Assembly (NCBI GenBank): GCA_002722955.1 | Contig: PBMZ01000183.1 | Coordinates: 59,793 to 123,792 of the forward strand | Reading direction: 5' to 3' | DNA length: 64,000 nucleotides | DNA from: Planctomycetaceae bacterium | Lineage (GTDB): Bacteria > Planctomycetota > Planctomycetia > Planctomycetales > Planctomycetaceae | Part shown: positions 47,233-56,874 of the stretch, in pieces | How positions within the stretch are numbered: position 1 is the stretch's first letter | Layout: the number at the start of each line of letters is the position of its first letter | Program-made: the position numbers and the translations under genes | Notes under the pieces: model-generated | Seen by the model: the letters and a program-made list of their open reading frames with translations, nothing else | The model's database searches: none | What the model was told of the DNA's origin: nothing

Positions 47233-47793
47233 ATGAAAGTCTATATCTCCTCGACGTACAGCGATCTGATCGACGAACGCAGCGCCGTCCAAAAAGCTAT
47301 CCTGGACTTGCGGCTGTTGTCCATCGGCATGGAAAACTATTCCGCCGACGGCTCGGCCCCCGTCGACAAGTGTTTGGCGGATGTCCGGGAATGCGAGCTC
47401 TACGTATTGCTGGTGGCGTATCGCTATGGCTTCGAGCCCGATGGCTTCGAACATTCCATTACAAACTTGGAATATCTGGGAGCGGTCAAGCACGAAAAAC
47501 AACCGCTTGTATTCTTACTACGAGACGACGCCCCCTGGCCTCGGACAAAGCAAGATCCTGATTTAGCAAAGATCGATGCGTTTCGTGCTGAGCTGCAGAC
47601 AAAGCACACCGTCAATTTCTTCAGCTCAACTGAAGAATTGGCAAGCCAGGTCAAGTCTGCGGTATCAAACCGATTGAAAGATCTTGAACCGGATAGAAAA
47701 ACTGACAAGCCCCAGCTAACACAACCACTCGTCTCAACCGCTCACATGCCACAACCAGGCAAACACTTTGTCGGCCCTTCTGGAGCGCGGTGA
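47233..47793 (+). CDS. DUF4062-domain protein, truncated
   Basis: The first 90 residues match DUF4062 (MKVYISSTYSDLIDERSAVQKAI, LLVAYRYGFEPDG, SITNLEYLGAV), a TIR-like/STAND-associated domain. Such proteins usually carry a large NTPase and TPR region after it; here the chain ends at residue 186. A TPR remnant lies downstream. The ending PGKHFVGPSGAR before the stop suggests an internal deletion. Activity of the remaining domain is doubtful. Confidence 0.7.
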   Translation: MKVYISSTYSDLIDERSAVQKAILDLRLLSIGMENYSADGSAPVDKCLADVRECELYVLLVAYRYGFEPDGFEHSITNLEYLGAVKHEKQPLVFLLRDDAPWPRTKQDPDLAKIDAFRAELQTKHTVNFFSSTEELASQVKSAVSNRLKDLEPDRKTDKPQLTQPLVSTAHMPQPGKHFVGPSGAR

Positions 47794-47921
47794 CTTGTCG
47801 CCGCTTTCACTTTCCCCGCCCCGTGAATTGTCGGATCACGACTCCTCACAGATTGGTGCCGAGCACGAAATCCCAAGCGGCGACGAGTCGCCGCACTCCC
47901 AAGCCGAGCATCACCTCACCC

Positions 47922-48110
47922 AAAGCGTCACCCTGCTCCGCCAGTCCGGCCAGCAGGATGAACTGCCCCGCGGCCTGCTGCACCGCAGTGCGCTCTGGCG
48001 AGCGAAATATCAAATCACAAATGACAAATCCCAAATTGAGCTGGCTGAACGCGACCTGTCCGAAGCGGAAACGATCGCCAACCGCGGCTCACGGGCAACT
48101 TGGCGCCGTT
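47922..48110 (+). pseudogene. TPR-tail remnant of the DUF4062/STAND-type gene
   Basis: The translation reads LTQSVTLLRQSGQQDELPRGLLHRSALWR, then an inserted KYQITNDKSQIE stretch from a CAAATCACAAATGACAAATC repeat, then AERDLSEAETIANRG, before it breaks off. These phrases match the TPR tails of STAND/DUF4062-type proteins. It overlaps the truncated end of the convergent sulfatase. Confidence 0.55.
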
Positions 48111-48965
48111 GAGCTGACCTCGCTTACCACCGCCGCCACCGTTGTCGGACATGTAGATCACATACGTGTTGTTTGTGAGGCCCAAGCGGTCGACCGCATC
48201 CATGACCATTCCGACGCCAGTATCAAGGTCCTCGGTAATCGCCGCTGTTTGAGGAATTCGTTGACGGCTGTTTTCCTGCAACCGTTCGTATTTGGCGATC
48301 GTGCTTCGTAACGCATTCTCGGGCGCGTGCAAGGCGTGCCATGACATTTGAATAAAGAATGGCTTCTTCGAGGCCTTACATCGCTTCATGAAGTCCGAAG
48401 CACGCCGAGCCATGCCGAAGATGTCGGCCGGTTTCGGGTCGGTGAAGCGAAAAGCGTACTCGTTGTTGTTGTTGCCATCGTCGTCATCGTAGCCATGAGC
48501 ACTCGGGCCGCCTCCATTCAAGTGCCACTTGCCATAGTGAGCGGTTGCGTAACCGGCGGTCTTCAGGACCTCGGCAATCGTTGTTGTCTCGGTGCTCAGA
48601 TTGCGGTCAATCCATGGCGGGATCAGTCGATAACCGTCCGCCGCCGTCATCGTCGGCGCGGCTTTGGTCCAGCCCGTTGTCGCGGACCCCTTGCCCAATT
48701 GCAGACTGCATCGAGTCGGCGAGCACACCGACGCGGGAGCGTAAGCGGCCGAAAACCGCATCCCCTGCGCCGCCAGCTTTTCCAGCGAAGGCGTCTGAAT
48801 CACGGGGCTCTTCGAGAAATCGATCTCAGGATGCATCGCCACCGACGTGCCATTCAATCCCTGATCGTCCGAGAGTATAAACACGATATTCGGCCGCTCG
48901 CCGAATACGTCCTGAGCATTCAGCGCAACGAAGATTGCCAGCGACATCAACAGTTTATCAAACAT
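48015..48965 (-). CDS. Arylsulfatase-family protein, 3' end truncated
   Basis: The 316-residue product has a signal peptide (about residues 1-22) and sulfatase motifs: FILSDDQG, formylglycine site CSPTR (C81-type), GKWHLNGG, and YMSDNGGGGGKRGQLNG. Typical sulfatases then continue for 100-200 residues with a WEGGIRVP motif. Here the text turns into the antisense of the TPR remnant near 48090-48105 and stops at 48015. The start codon lies within the DinB fragment. A sulfatase in operon with DUF1501/cytochrome genes would be common in planctomycetes, but this copy is probably broken. Confidence 0.7.
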   Translation of the reverse strand: MFDKLLMSLAIFVALNAQDVFGERPNIVFILSDDQGLNGTSVAMHPEIDFSKSPVIQTPSLEKLAAQGMRFSAAYAPASVCSPTRCSLQLGKGSATTGWTKAAPTMTAADGYRLIPPWIDRNLSTETTTIAEVLKTAGYATAHYGKWHLNGGGPSAHGYDDDDGNNNNEYAFRFTDPKPADIFGMARRASDFMKRCKASKKPFFIQMSWHALHAPENALRSTIAKYERLQENSRQRIPQTAAITEDLDTGVGMVMDAVDRLGLTNNTYVIYMSDNGGGGGKRGQLNGAKLPVSRGWRSFPLRTGRVQPAQFGICHL

Positions 48966-49126
48966 TCATAGAGGTGAGTCAACGAGAACCAGATCGAACC
49001 TTGTCCGATTTCGAGGCTTCGATGCAATTGTTCGTCGGACAATTGCCATGCGGCGTCGAGTAGTTTTTGGTTGACCCACTGACGATGCTCATGCAAGCGT
49101 CGGATCAATTCAACGGCGTCACTCAT
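48947..49126 (-). pseudogene. DinB-family N-terminal fragment
   Basis: The 59-residue reading frame (MSDAVELIRRLHEHRQWVNQ, SLEIGQGSIWFSLTHLYEC) matches the first third of planctomycete DinB-family proteins, usually about 170 residues. It ends where the sulfatase ATG begins; the two overlap. It lies eight bases after the DUF1501 gene stop. Probably a truncated gene. Confidence 0.6.
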
Positions 49127-49134
49127 AGCGCTTC

Positions 49135-50586
49135 CTACGCGATGATGTCATGCATCACTTCGCCGTGGACGTCAGTTAGGCGATAGTCGCGGCCTTGGAA
49201 GCGGTAGGTGAGTTTCTCGTGGTCGAAGCCTAGAAGGTGCAAGATCGTGGCTTGCAGGTCGTGGATGTGTGTCTTTTTCTCGGCCGGTTTGAAGCCCAGT
49301 TCGTCCGAGGCTCCGTAGGCGTGACCGCCCTTGACGCCGCCACCGGCCATCCACATGCTGAAGCAATCGGGGAAGTGGTCGCGCCCGAGAACCTTGCTCT
49401 TGGCCGTGCGGCCTTCGCGGAATGGCGTGCGTCCGAACTCGCCGCCCCAGACGATGAGCGTGTCTTCCAGCAAGCCGCGTTGCTTTAGGTCTTTGATCAG
49501 TGCAGCGACTGGTTTGTCCATCGTCGCACACTTGTTGGTAAGGCCAGAGGTCAAACCCGTGCCCGCCCCGGTGCCGTGGAAGTCCCAGCCCCAATCGAAG
49601 AGTTGCACGTATCGCACGCCGGCTTCGACCAATCGGCGGGCTAGCAAACAGTTGTTGGCGAGGCTTGAGCCACCTGGCGTTGCACCGTAGGACTCGATGA
49701 TGTGTTTCGGTTCCTTGGTGATGTCCATGACTTCGGGCACGGAGACTTGCATGCGATACGCCAACTCGTACTGAGCAATCCGCGTTAGAGTCTCGGGGTG
49801 GCCGAGTTCCTTGGCTTGTAATTCGTTCAAGCCGCGCAGAGCGTCCAGGCTAAGCCGTCGCATGTCTCGGTCCATGCCAGCGGGATCGGAAGAGTACAAC
49901 ACGGGATCGCCTTTGGAGCGGCATTGCACTCCTTGATAGACCGAGGGGATGAAACCGCTGCCGAATGAGTTCTTGCCGCCGTTCGGTTGCACGCCGCTGG
50001 AGATCAACACGACGAAACCAGGAAGGTCTTCGTTCTCGGTGCCGAGACCATACGTAACCCAGGCTCCCAAGGAAGGCCGACCAGATCGCGGCGAACCGGT
50101 ATAGACCAACAGCTCAGCCGGAGCGTGATTGAATTGCTCGGTATACATCGAGCGAACCACGCACATCTCATCGGCGACTTCGTGCAAATTTGGCACGGCA
50201 TCGGACATCCAAACGCCGCCGTCACCGCGCTGCTTGAACTTCCGCGGAGTGCCCATCAACTTGGGAACACCCGACGTGAATGCGAACCGCTTGCCTTCCA
50301 AGAACTCGTTGGGACAATCTTTGCCCGAGTGTTTAACCAGCTCAGGTTTGTAATCCCAAAGATCCAAGTGTGGAGGCGACCCCGTCATGTGCAGATAGAT
50401 GACCCGCTTCGCTTTGGCCGTGAAGTGCGAGTCCTTCGGCGCCAACGGATTGACGACTTCCGTGCCCGCTGCGGATCCATCAGCCTTCATCATCGTGGCC
50501 AGTGCCATCGACCCGAGCCCCATAGCCGACCCCTTCAAAAAGTGCCGCCGCGTTTGAGCTTGAAGGATTTGTTGTTGGAAATTCAT
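49135..50586 (-). CDS. DUF1501-family Tat-exported sulfatase-like protein
   Basis: The 483-residue protein begins MNFQQQILQAQTRRHFLKGS with a twin-arginine motif. It shows family motifs HMTGSPPHLDLWDYKP, MYTEQFNHAPAELLVYTG, GLTNKCATMDKP and WGGEFGRTPFREG. It follows the DUF1549/DUF1553 cytochrome on the same strand, the usual pairing. ATG 50586 is used; 29 upstream codons are non-coding. Confidence 0.9.
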   Translation of the reverse strand: MNFQQQILQAQTRRHFLKGSAMGLGSMALATMMKADGSAAGTEVVNPLAPKDSHFTAKAKRVIYLHMTGSPPHLDLWDYKPELVKHSGKDCPNEFLEGKRFAFTSGVPKLMGTPRKFKQRGDGGVWMSDAVPNLHEVADEMCVVRSMYTEQFNHAPAELLVYTGSPRSGRPSLGAWVTYGLGTENEDLPGFVVLISSGVQPNGGKNSFGSGFIPSVYQGVQCRSKGDPVLYSSDPAGMDRDMRRLSLDALRGLNELQAKELGHPETLTRIAQYELAYRMQVSVPEVMDITKEPKHIIESYGATPGGSSLANNCLLARRLVEAGVRYVQLFDWGWDFHGTGAGTGLTSGLTNKCATMDKPVAALIKDLKQRGLLEDTLIVWGGEFGRTPFREGRTAKSKVLGRDHFPDCFSMWMAGGGVKGGHAYGASDELGFKPAEKKTHIHDLQATILHLLGFDHEKLTYRFQGRDYRLTDVHGEVMHDIIA

Positions 50587-50698
50587 CTTATGTTCTCCGG
50601 TTTGGAGTTTCGAGGATGGTCCTCGGTGTTTACGGCGATTCGATTCACGATTGCCGTAGGTGACAGTGGCCAAGCCTCGAAGAGGCGATATTCAATAG

Positions 50699-50801
50699 CC
50701 CCGACCGTTAGGTCGGGGGAGGTAAAAAATTGCGGGTTAGGTCCTGGCGTACGCTTTCAGCTTGCGGCGCTGTACGGTCGCAAGCTGGAAGCTTACGCCA
50801 C
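50699..50801. repeat. Two repeats: CCCCGACC hairpin and AAGCTT palindrome
   Basis: CCCCGACC/GGTCGGGG (50699-50718) recalls a stem of the 35898 element. The palindrome 50746-50799 ends with the 23-base string shared with 904-926. Both lie between the DUF1501 gene and its cytochrome partner. Confidence 0.7.
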
Positions 50802-50806
50802 TTGGC

Positions 50807-53800
50807 TTATCGTTTCATAAACATTTCATCTAAGTTCAACAGGACGTTGCCAACGATTGTTAACGCGGCAAGATCGATGACGTCGCTGCCTTTGGGGGCG
50901 GCTCCTAGTGGCATGGTGGCCATCTTTGTCGCTTGTTCCGGATTGGCGGCGAAGCGTTCTCGTGCTTTAGTGTAAAGTCTTGTTAGGTAGTCCAACTCTG
51001 CAACCGCCGGTGGACGGGATAGACACGTCTTGAAACCGAACTGAACTCGCTCGACAGGGGATTTCCCCGCGGCTTCCATTTTGCGAGCCAGCGATTGGGC
51101 GGCTTCGATGTAGACGGGGTCGTTCAAAGTAACGAGTGCTTGCAGTGGCGTGTTGGTTCGGTCGCGGCGGATGGTGCAGACTTCTCGGTTGGGGGCGTCG
51201 AAGGCGACCATCGATGGGTATGGGTTCGAGCGACGCCATGTTGTGTAGAGGCCGCGGCGATAGCGGTCCTCGCCTTTGCTGGTTTGCCAGTCGATGCCGC
51301 TTCCGAAGGCTGCGTTGACGCCCATCTTGGGTTGCGGCGGTTTGACGGGTGGGCCGTACATCTTGGGGCTCAATAGACCGCTGACGTAGAGAGCTTGGTC
51401 GCGGATCATTTCGGCCGACAGGCGGAAACGGGGGCCTCGGGCGAGCAGCCGGTTGTCGGGATCGCGGCTGTTAAGTTCTAACGTCACGGCTGAGGACTGT
51501 CGGTAGGTTGCCGAAGTCACCAACAGTTTCACAAACGCTTTAGTATCCCACTTCAATCGGATCAGCTCGGTGGCGAGCCAATCGAGTAACTCGGGATGCG
51601 ACGGCAGTTCGCCTTGATTGCCGAACTCCTCGCTGGTCGAAACTAAACCGACGCCGAAGATCGCTTCCCAGTAACGATTGGCGATTACGCGAGCCGTCAG
51701 TGGGTTGGTGTCGTCGACGAGCCACTTGGCCAACGTCAGCCGATTGATGGGCTCGCCTTCCTTGATCCCATGAAAGGCGGAAGGCACGCCGACATCGACG
51801 GTGTCGCCTGTGTCGAGGAAATTGCCGCGGCGTTGAATCTTGGTGACGCGGCGGCCGTTCATTGCGTTCTCGCGCATCACGGGCACCGTTGTCGCGGCTT
51901 TGAAGTTTGTTAGTTGCTTGTTCAAAGTCGCGGCTCGATTGCGTTCTTTAGCCAGTTCCGGAGCGAAGGTTTGCAAATAGGCTGTCGTCAGTTCCGTGTT
52001 CTGAGCTTCGTTGCGATTCGCGTTGCGGGCGAGATCGATCAGCTTGGCCGGAATCCGAGCGAAATCGGATGCTCGCGGATCATCGCTGATGGAAACATGG
52101 AAGTGGCCGAGTGTGTGGTTTGCGTGCTTGGAAAGTTGCTCGATCCTTAGCGTCAGCACGGAGTCATCTTCGACTTTGAGCGGACTTTTCGGGATCAATG
52201 TGAGCGAGTGTTTCGCTGTCAATTGTTGACCGACGGCCCAACCGGTTTCGTTAGGCTTGGCACTGGCAAGAACGTTGGCCGCTGGGAAGCCCGGCTGTGA
52301 GAAATCAGCGAATGCAGCAGCAATTGAAATCGTGCGGGCGTTGCTGATATCGAATTTCTTGTCGAGCTTCGGTGCCGTTGCCGTGACCTTTTCCCAGATC
52401 GGGTTATGGTCCTTGTCGAGGATGATCAGTTTGAAGTTGTTCAGCCGCGATTGAAGATTGTTGTCCGTTCGGTTCCAGATGACGATGTTGTCGATGGGTT
52501 GTTCGGTCTTTAGATCCAATTCCCACCACGGATTGTCTTGGATGGCCGTGTGCGTGGTCGATTTGGCTTTGTTGTAATCGCCGTTGGTGTTGCCATCGAT
52601 GGCCAGTTTCGCCGGGCCGGCGAAGTCCGTGCTGCTTTGCTTGGCAACACCTTTAGTTGCGATGTTCGTGGCGCTGCTGAGCACTTGGACTTCGGCCAGC
52701 GAGATCATCTTGCCTTTGCCAGGCAGTTCGACGCGCACGTATCGACCTGCGAGCGGCTTGCCGCCAACCGGCTTGACCGATGCACCGATTTGCGTGATCA
52801 CAAAGTTGCCGCCACCGAAGCCGCTGCCCTTGCCCGGCAACGATTCATGCGGCAATGTCTCCAGTTTGATCGCCGTGATGCTCTTGCCGACAGCCGACTT
52901 CAACGGCAACTGAACCGTGTAAACGTCTTGCTTACGAGTTTCCTTGGCCAACACCGATCCGTCGTCAAGAACGCTTAGCGGCGTTCCGTTGTTTGCCTTG
53001 GCTTCCAATGGCGTGAGCTTCTGAATTGCCAACTTCGCTTGCAGCCGCTCTTCCCACTTCTTCAGCGATGCGAGCAGCTTGGGTGTTGGTGTCGCCAGCG
53101 TCTTGTTTAGTTCGTCGAGTTCTCGTTCCCAATCCGATTTCTGCTTCATTTGCTGATCGGTGAAAACATCGATCAGCGGCGCTTCGTTGCGTTTGTCCGA
53201 ATCCTGCGTGTTGTTGAAGATCGCGAAGACTTGGAAGAACTCTTTCTGTGAGATCGGGTCGTATTTGTGATTGTGGCATTGAGCACAGGCGATCGTCGTG
53301 CCCATCCAAACGGCGAGCGTTGTGTTCACACGATCGACGATGGCGACGTTGCGGTACTCTTCGTCGTTCGTACCGCCTTCGTTGTTCGTCAGCGTGTTGC
53401 GATGGAAGGCTGTCGCGATCAACTGCTTCGGCGTTGCGTTCGGAAGCAAGTCACCCGCGATTTGCTCGACCGTAAACTGATCGAAAGACATGTTTTCATT
53501 GATGGCTTGAATGACCCAATCTCGGTAAGCCCAAATCGTCCGCGGCGGATCATCCGCGTATCCCGCCGAGTCCGCATAGCGAGCTAAGTCAAGCCACATC
53601 CGCGCCCAGTGCTCGCCGTACGTCGACTTCTTCAGCAACCGATCGACGAGCCGTTCGTAAGCTTTCGACTGCTTGTCGTTGACGAACTGTTCCACTTCTT
53701 CCAACGTCGGCGGCAAGCCCGTCAAGTCCAACGATGCCCGACGGATCAACGCATAGCGGCCCGCTTCCTTGGACGGAGCGAGCCCTTCGGCTGTTAGCTT

Positions 53801-54286
53801 TCGAAGTGCGAAGTGATCAACGGCGTTCTTGGCCCAAGCCTGATGCTGAGCCGAGACCTTCGGCGGTTCGGGCCGAGCCGGCACAATATAAGACCAATGT
53901 TTGGCGAACTTCGCCCCTTGCTTGACCCATTCGGTGAGCAGCCGTTTCTCGTCAGCCGAAAGCTGCTTCCCTGAATCACTCGGCGGCATCCGCAAGTCGG
54001 GATCGTCAGAAGTAATCCGAGTGATCAATTCACTCTCACCGGGCTTCCCCGGAACAACGGCGACCGCTCCCGAATCAAGTTCAACGGTCGCCCCTTTCAA
54101 CTCATCCAACCGCAATCCAGCCTGCCGTTCATTGACGTCGGGACCGTGACATTGAAAGCACTTGTTGGAAAGAATCGAGCGAATATCCCGATTAAAATCC
54201 ACATCCGCCGCGCGGGCAAAGTTGCCGCCGAGCAGGAGTGTTGTTGCCGCGAAACCAGCCAAACAAAAGCGCAAAGACGCCTTCAT
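50807..54286 (-). CDS. Planctomycete cytochrome: PSCyt1-DUF1549-discoidin-DUF1553 protein
   Basis: The 1159-residue protein has a signal peptide, then CFQCHGPDVNERQAGLRLD with the first heme motif, DUF1549 with CAQCHNHKYDPISQKEFF, a discoidin (F5/8 type C)-like domain in the middle (GVAKQSSTDFAGPAKLAIDG), and DUF1553 at the C-terminus (NPLTARVIANRYWEAIFG, TNTPLQALVTLND). Discoidin domains often bind carbohydrate. ATG 54286 is preferred; 54301 is also possible. Confidence 0.9.
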   Translation of the reverse strand: MKASLRFCLAGFAATTLLLGGNFARAADVDFNRDIRSILSNKCFQCHGPDVNERQAGLRLDELKGATVELDSGAVAVVPGKPGESELITRITSDDPDLRMPPSDSGKQLSADEKRLLTEWVKQGAKFAKHWSYIVPARPEPPKVSAQHQAWAKNAVDHFALRKLTAEGLAPSKEAGRYALIRRASLDLTGLPPTLEEVEQFVNDKQSKAYERLVDRLLKKSTYGEHWARMWLDLARYADSAGYADDPPRTIWAYRDWVIQAINENMSFDQFTVEQIAGDLLPNATPKQLIATAFHRNTLTNNEGGTNDEEYRNVAIVDRVNTTLAVWMGTTIACAQCHNHKYDPISQKEFFQVFAIFNNTQDSDKRNEAPLIDVFTDQQMKQKSDWERELDELNKTLATPTPKLLASLKKWEERLQAKLAIQKLTPLEAKANNGTPLSVLDDGSVLAKETRKQDVYTVQLPLKSAVGKSITAIKLETLPHESLPGKGSGFGGGNFVITQIGASVKPVGGKPLAGRYVRVELPGKGKMISLAEVQVLSSATNIATKGVAKQSSTDFAGPAKLAIDGNTNGDYNKAKSTTHTAIQDNPWWELDLKTEQPIDNIVIWNRTDNNLQSRLNNFKLIILDKDHNPIWEKVTATAPKLDKKFDISNARTISIAAAFADFSQPGFPAANVLASAKPNETGWAVGQQLTAKHSLTLIPKSPLKVEDDSVLTLRIEQLSKHANHTLGHFHVSISDDPRASDFARIPAKLIDLARNANRNEAQNTELTTAYLQTFAPELAKERNRAATLNKQLTNFKAATTVPVMRENAMNGRRVTKIQRRGNFLDTGDTVDVGVPSAFHGIKEGEPINRLTLAKWLVDDTNPLTARVIANRYWEAIFGVGLVSTSEEFGNQGELPSHPELLDWLATELIRLKWDTKAFVKLLVTSATYRQSSAVTLELNSRDPDNRLLARGPRFRLSAEMIRDQALYVSGLLSPKMYGPPVKPPQPKMGVNAAFGSGIDWQTSKGEDRYRRGLYTTWRRSNPYPSMVAFDAPNREVCTIRRDRTNTPLQALVTLNDPVYIEAAQSLARKMEAAGKSPVERVQFGFKTCLSRPPAVAELDYLTRLYTKARERFAANPEQATKMATMPLGAAPKGSDVIDLAALTIVGNVLLNLDEMFMKR

Positions 54287-54444
54287 GGGAAAGACCTTCA
54301 TTCGGAACTCAAGGAGAAAGATCAACCTTCCATGATATTCGGCGGGCGCATTTCCGTCGACCCTAGCAGCGAAGAGAGACAGTCGGGTTGCTATCGAACA
54401 AACTCGCTTCGTAAAATCGATACAACGATTTCAGGAGTTTGCGA

Positions 54445-55002
54445 ATGCACACGACCATCCGATTCACTGTTCCCGAATATGATTTCATGATCAATGCGGG
54501 GCTTTTCGACGAACGCCAAGAACGCTTAGAGCTGATTTACGGAGAGATCGTCGCCATGCCACCTATTAATCCGTCGCATAGCGATACCATTGATATATTG
54601 AACTATTGGAGCATCGAGAACACGCCGAAAGACGAAGTGCGCGTCCGCATTCAAAACGATATTGGACTACCGGAACTTAATAGCGTCCCCGAACCAGACA
54701 TCGCTTGGGTTGCTGCAAAGAGTTATCGGAAAGAGCGACCTCGCGGCGAAGATGTACTTTTGATCATAGAAGTCGCCGAAAGCAGTCTCCGCACTGACCG
54801 CACGCTCAAAGCGAAACTATATGCCGAGGCTGGCGTGCAAGACTATTGGATTGTGAACTTGAACGAAGTCTGCATCGAGGTCTATCGGCAACCGCACGAC
54901 GGACAATATCAAGACAAGACGATCTACAAACTTGGCGATACTGTCCACCCGCTGGCGTTTCCCGATGTGTCGCTCGATGTGGCCAAGCCGTTTGCTCAGT
55001 AA
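54445..55002 (+). CDS. Uma2-family endonuclease-like protein
   Basis: The 185-residue protein shows PEPDIAWV (Asp), DVLLIIEVAESSL (Glu-x-Ala/Val) and LKAKLYAEAGVQDYWIVN, a PD-(D/E)xK-type nuclease signature of the Uma2 family. ATG 54445 is preferred to TTG 54439. Biological role unknown. It runs divergently from the cytochrome gene at 54286. Confidence 0.85.
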   Translation: MHTTIRFTVPEYDFMINAGLFDERQERLELIYGEIVAMPPINPSHSDTIDILNYWSIENTPKDEVRVRIQNDIGLPELNSVPEPDIAWVAAKSYRKERPRGEDVLLIIEVAESSLRTDRTLKAKLYAEAGVQDYWIVNLNEVCIEVYRQPHDGQYQDKTIYKLGDTVHPLAFPDVSLDVAKPFAQ

Positions 55003-55020
55003 AATCAACGACGAAGTGCC

Positions 55021-56343
55021 CTACTTACGGGCGTTTGCAAAGCAATACAAACCCTCGCTCGTGCGAATTAGCATCGCTCCGTCGACGGCGGATCCGGCGG
55101 CGTAGAGTGTGCCTTCCAGCTTGTTGATGGACAAGCGTCTGAAATCTGTCGATGGCGCGATGACGGTTGTGTCGCCTGTGCTGTCGAAGAAATAGATCTT
55201 GCCGTCGGCGTACAAAGGCGAGGCCCAGAACTTCTTGCCGATGCGTTGCACCCATCTTGACTCGCCGGAGATCGCGTCGATGCACGTGGCGATACCGTTG
55301 TCCGAGGCGAAGTAGATTTGCTTGCCGACCATTAATGGAGAGCCGACGTTGGGGACTTGCTTCTTGAATCTCCACGCTACGGTTGGCGGTTTGTCCAAGT
55401 GAAGCTTGAGCGCCATCAGTTGCGATTTCATGTAACCGGTGCAGACATAGACCATCCCGTGTCCTTGAATCGGCCGGCCCGCGTTCGAGAAACCTAGTTC
55501 TCCGTAAGACATCTTCCACAACTCGCGACCGGATTGGGGATCGTATCCATACAACCAATCAGCGGCCGGCGAGACGACCAGCGGTTTGCCTTCAACTTGG
55601 ACGATCAGTGCGGTCGCGTAAGATTTTCGCAGTTGGACGTTATCACGCAGTTGGCCCGTGCGGTCGGTTCGCCAGACTTCCTTGCCCGTGTCTTTGTTGA
55701 GGGCCACGATGTATTGCTTGTCGATTCCATCGCAGTGAATGATCAAGCGGTCCTGCCACAGGATCGGCGAGCTTCCCGGTCCGTTCTCGTGTTCGACTCG
55801 CATGTCTTTGTTTCGCCACAAGACCTCACCGCTTTTCACATCGAGGCACGCGATACCATAAGTGCCGTAGTGGCAGTACAAGCGACCGTCTTCGATCACT
55901 GGTGACGGACTGGCGTAAGTGTTGACGTAGTGAATCTGCTGCGGCTTTTCTTCGCTGAGCAACTCGACGTCGCGCACGATTTTGCCCGTTGCAAGATCGA
56001 CGCCAACGGCTCGCAAACTTACCGAATCAGAAATTCGCAGCGGTTGCTTGTTCGTGCTTGCCTTGCGACGACGCTCGAACTCATCCTTGTTAGCCGGTTC
56101 ATCGATGGCGGTGGTTACCCAAACGACACCATTTTCGACGACTGGCGTGGACCAACCGGAACCGGGAATGGTTGTTTTCCAAGCAACGTTTCGCGTCTCA
56201 CTCCACTTCACCGGCAAGTTCACCGCGTTCGAGTGGCCTTGTCCATCGTTACCTCGCCATTCGGCAAAACGATCGGCAGCGTTTAGTGTTGATGCAAGAC
56301 AAACTAGGCATGTCAAACTAAGAACAGAAATCCAACTTCGCAT
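55021..56343 (-). CDS. Exported PQQ-type beta-propeller protein
   Basis: The 440-residue protein has a signal peptide (RSWISVLSLTCLVCLASTLNA) and repeated propeller blades: TTIPGSGWSTPVVENGVVWV, HYGTYGIACLDVKSGEVLW, LNKDTGKEVWRTDR. This is the PQQ/BamB-like propeller found in planctomycete secreted proteins. No quinone ligands can be assigned with certainty. It ends 18 bases from the Uma2 stop (convergent). Confidence 0.88.
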   Translation of the reverse strand: MRSWISVLSLTCLVCLASTLNAADRFAEWRGNDGQGHSNAVNLPVKWSETRNVAWKTTIPGSGWSTPVVENGVVWVTTAIDEPANKDEFERRRKASTNKQPLRISDSVSLRAVGVDLATGKIVRDVELLSEEKPQQIHYVNTYASPSPVIEDGRLYCHYGTYGIACLDVKSGEVLWRNKDMRVEHENGPGSSPILWQDRLIIHCDGIDKQYIVALNKDTGKEVWRTDRTGQLRDNVQLRKSYATALIVQVEGKPLVVSPAADWLYGYDPQSGRELWKMSYGELGFSNAGRPIQGHGMVYVCTGYMKSQLMALKLHLDKPPTVAWRFKKQVPNVGSPLMVGKQIYFASDNGIATCIDAISGESRWVQRIGKKFWASPLYADGKIYFFDSTGDTTVIAPSTDFRRLSINKLEGTLYAAGSAVDGAMLIRTSEGLYCFANARK

Positions 56344-56482
56344 GTGAGACTCCAAAGTAGTGTTATCAAGTGGCTCTCAATATAACAACAAGCGGTGGTG
56401 TTGTCGTTGCGTTGGCATCTGTTTGACAATGATCAACGCTCTAATCGTTGGAAATGACATCCCAATAATCGAAACCCCTTCT

Positions 56483-56845
56483 ATGGCAATCACTGAGATG
56501 ATACGACGTTGGTGGCCGGCGTTCCTTGGCGTGGTTTATCTGTCGTTTCCAATCGTCACGCTCGTTCGCTTTGGATTTGAGGATTTTTTAGCTGCACTGT
56601 TGTGGCCAATTCCTTGCATCTTGGGCTTGGTTTTACTGGGGACGATTCCATTTTGGGCGGGTCACTTTGGGAATGAGACTTTCGTGATTGTTTGGATCAT
56701 CGAGGGGCTTGTTTGCGCGTTGGTGACCGTTTACATGGGACGTCGTCACGGAAACTACAGCAAGGTTCTCTGCCGTGTATGGGGAGTCTTTGCAGTCTTG
56801 AACATCATTGGTTTGTTTCTATTTCCAGTAGAATTTCCAAATTGA
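56483..56845 (+). CDS. Small hypothetical membrane protein
   Basis: The 120-residue product has four hydrophobic segments (about residues 13-28, 33-50, 62-78 and 96-112) and short loops. ATG 56483 was chosen (MAITEMIRRWWP); upstream codons do not look coding. No family was recognised. Confidence 0.55.
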   Translation: MAITEMIRRWWPAFLGVVYLSFPIVTLVRFGFEDFLAALLWPIPCILGLVLLGTIPFWAGHFGNETFVIVWIIEGLVCALVTVYMGRRHGNYSKVLCRVWGVFAVLNIIGLFLFPVEFPN

Positions 56846-56874
56846 GACGCCGGCGCCGCTGCGATTCGTTGTTT

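Noticed and set aside
49987..50820. Plus-strand frame of about 277 codons
   Set aside because: It is antisense to the DUF1501 gene and runs on into intergenic repeats.
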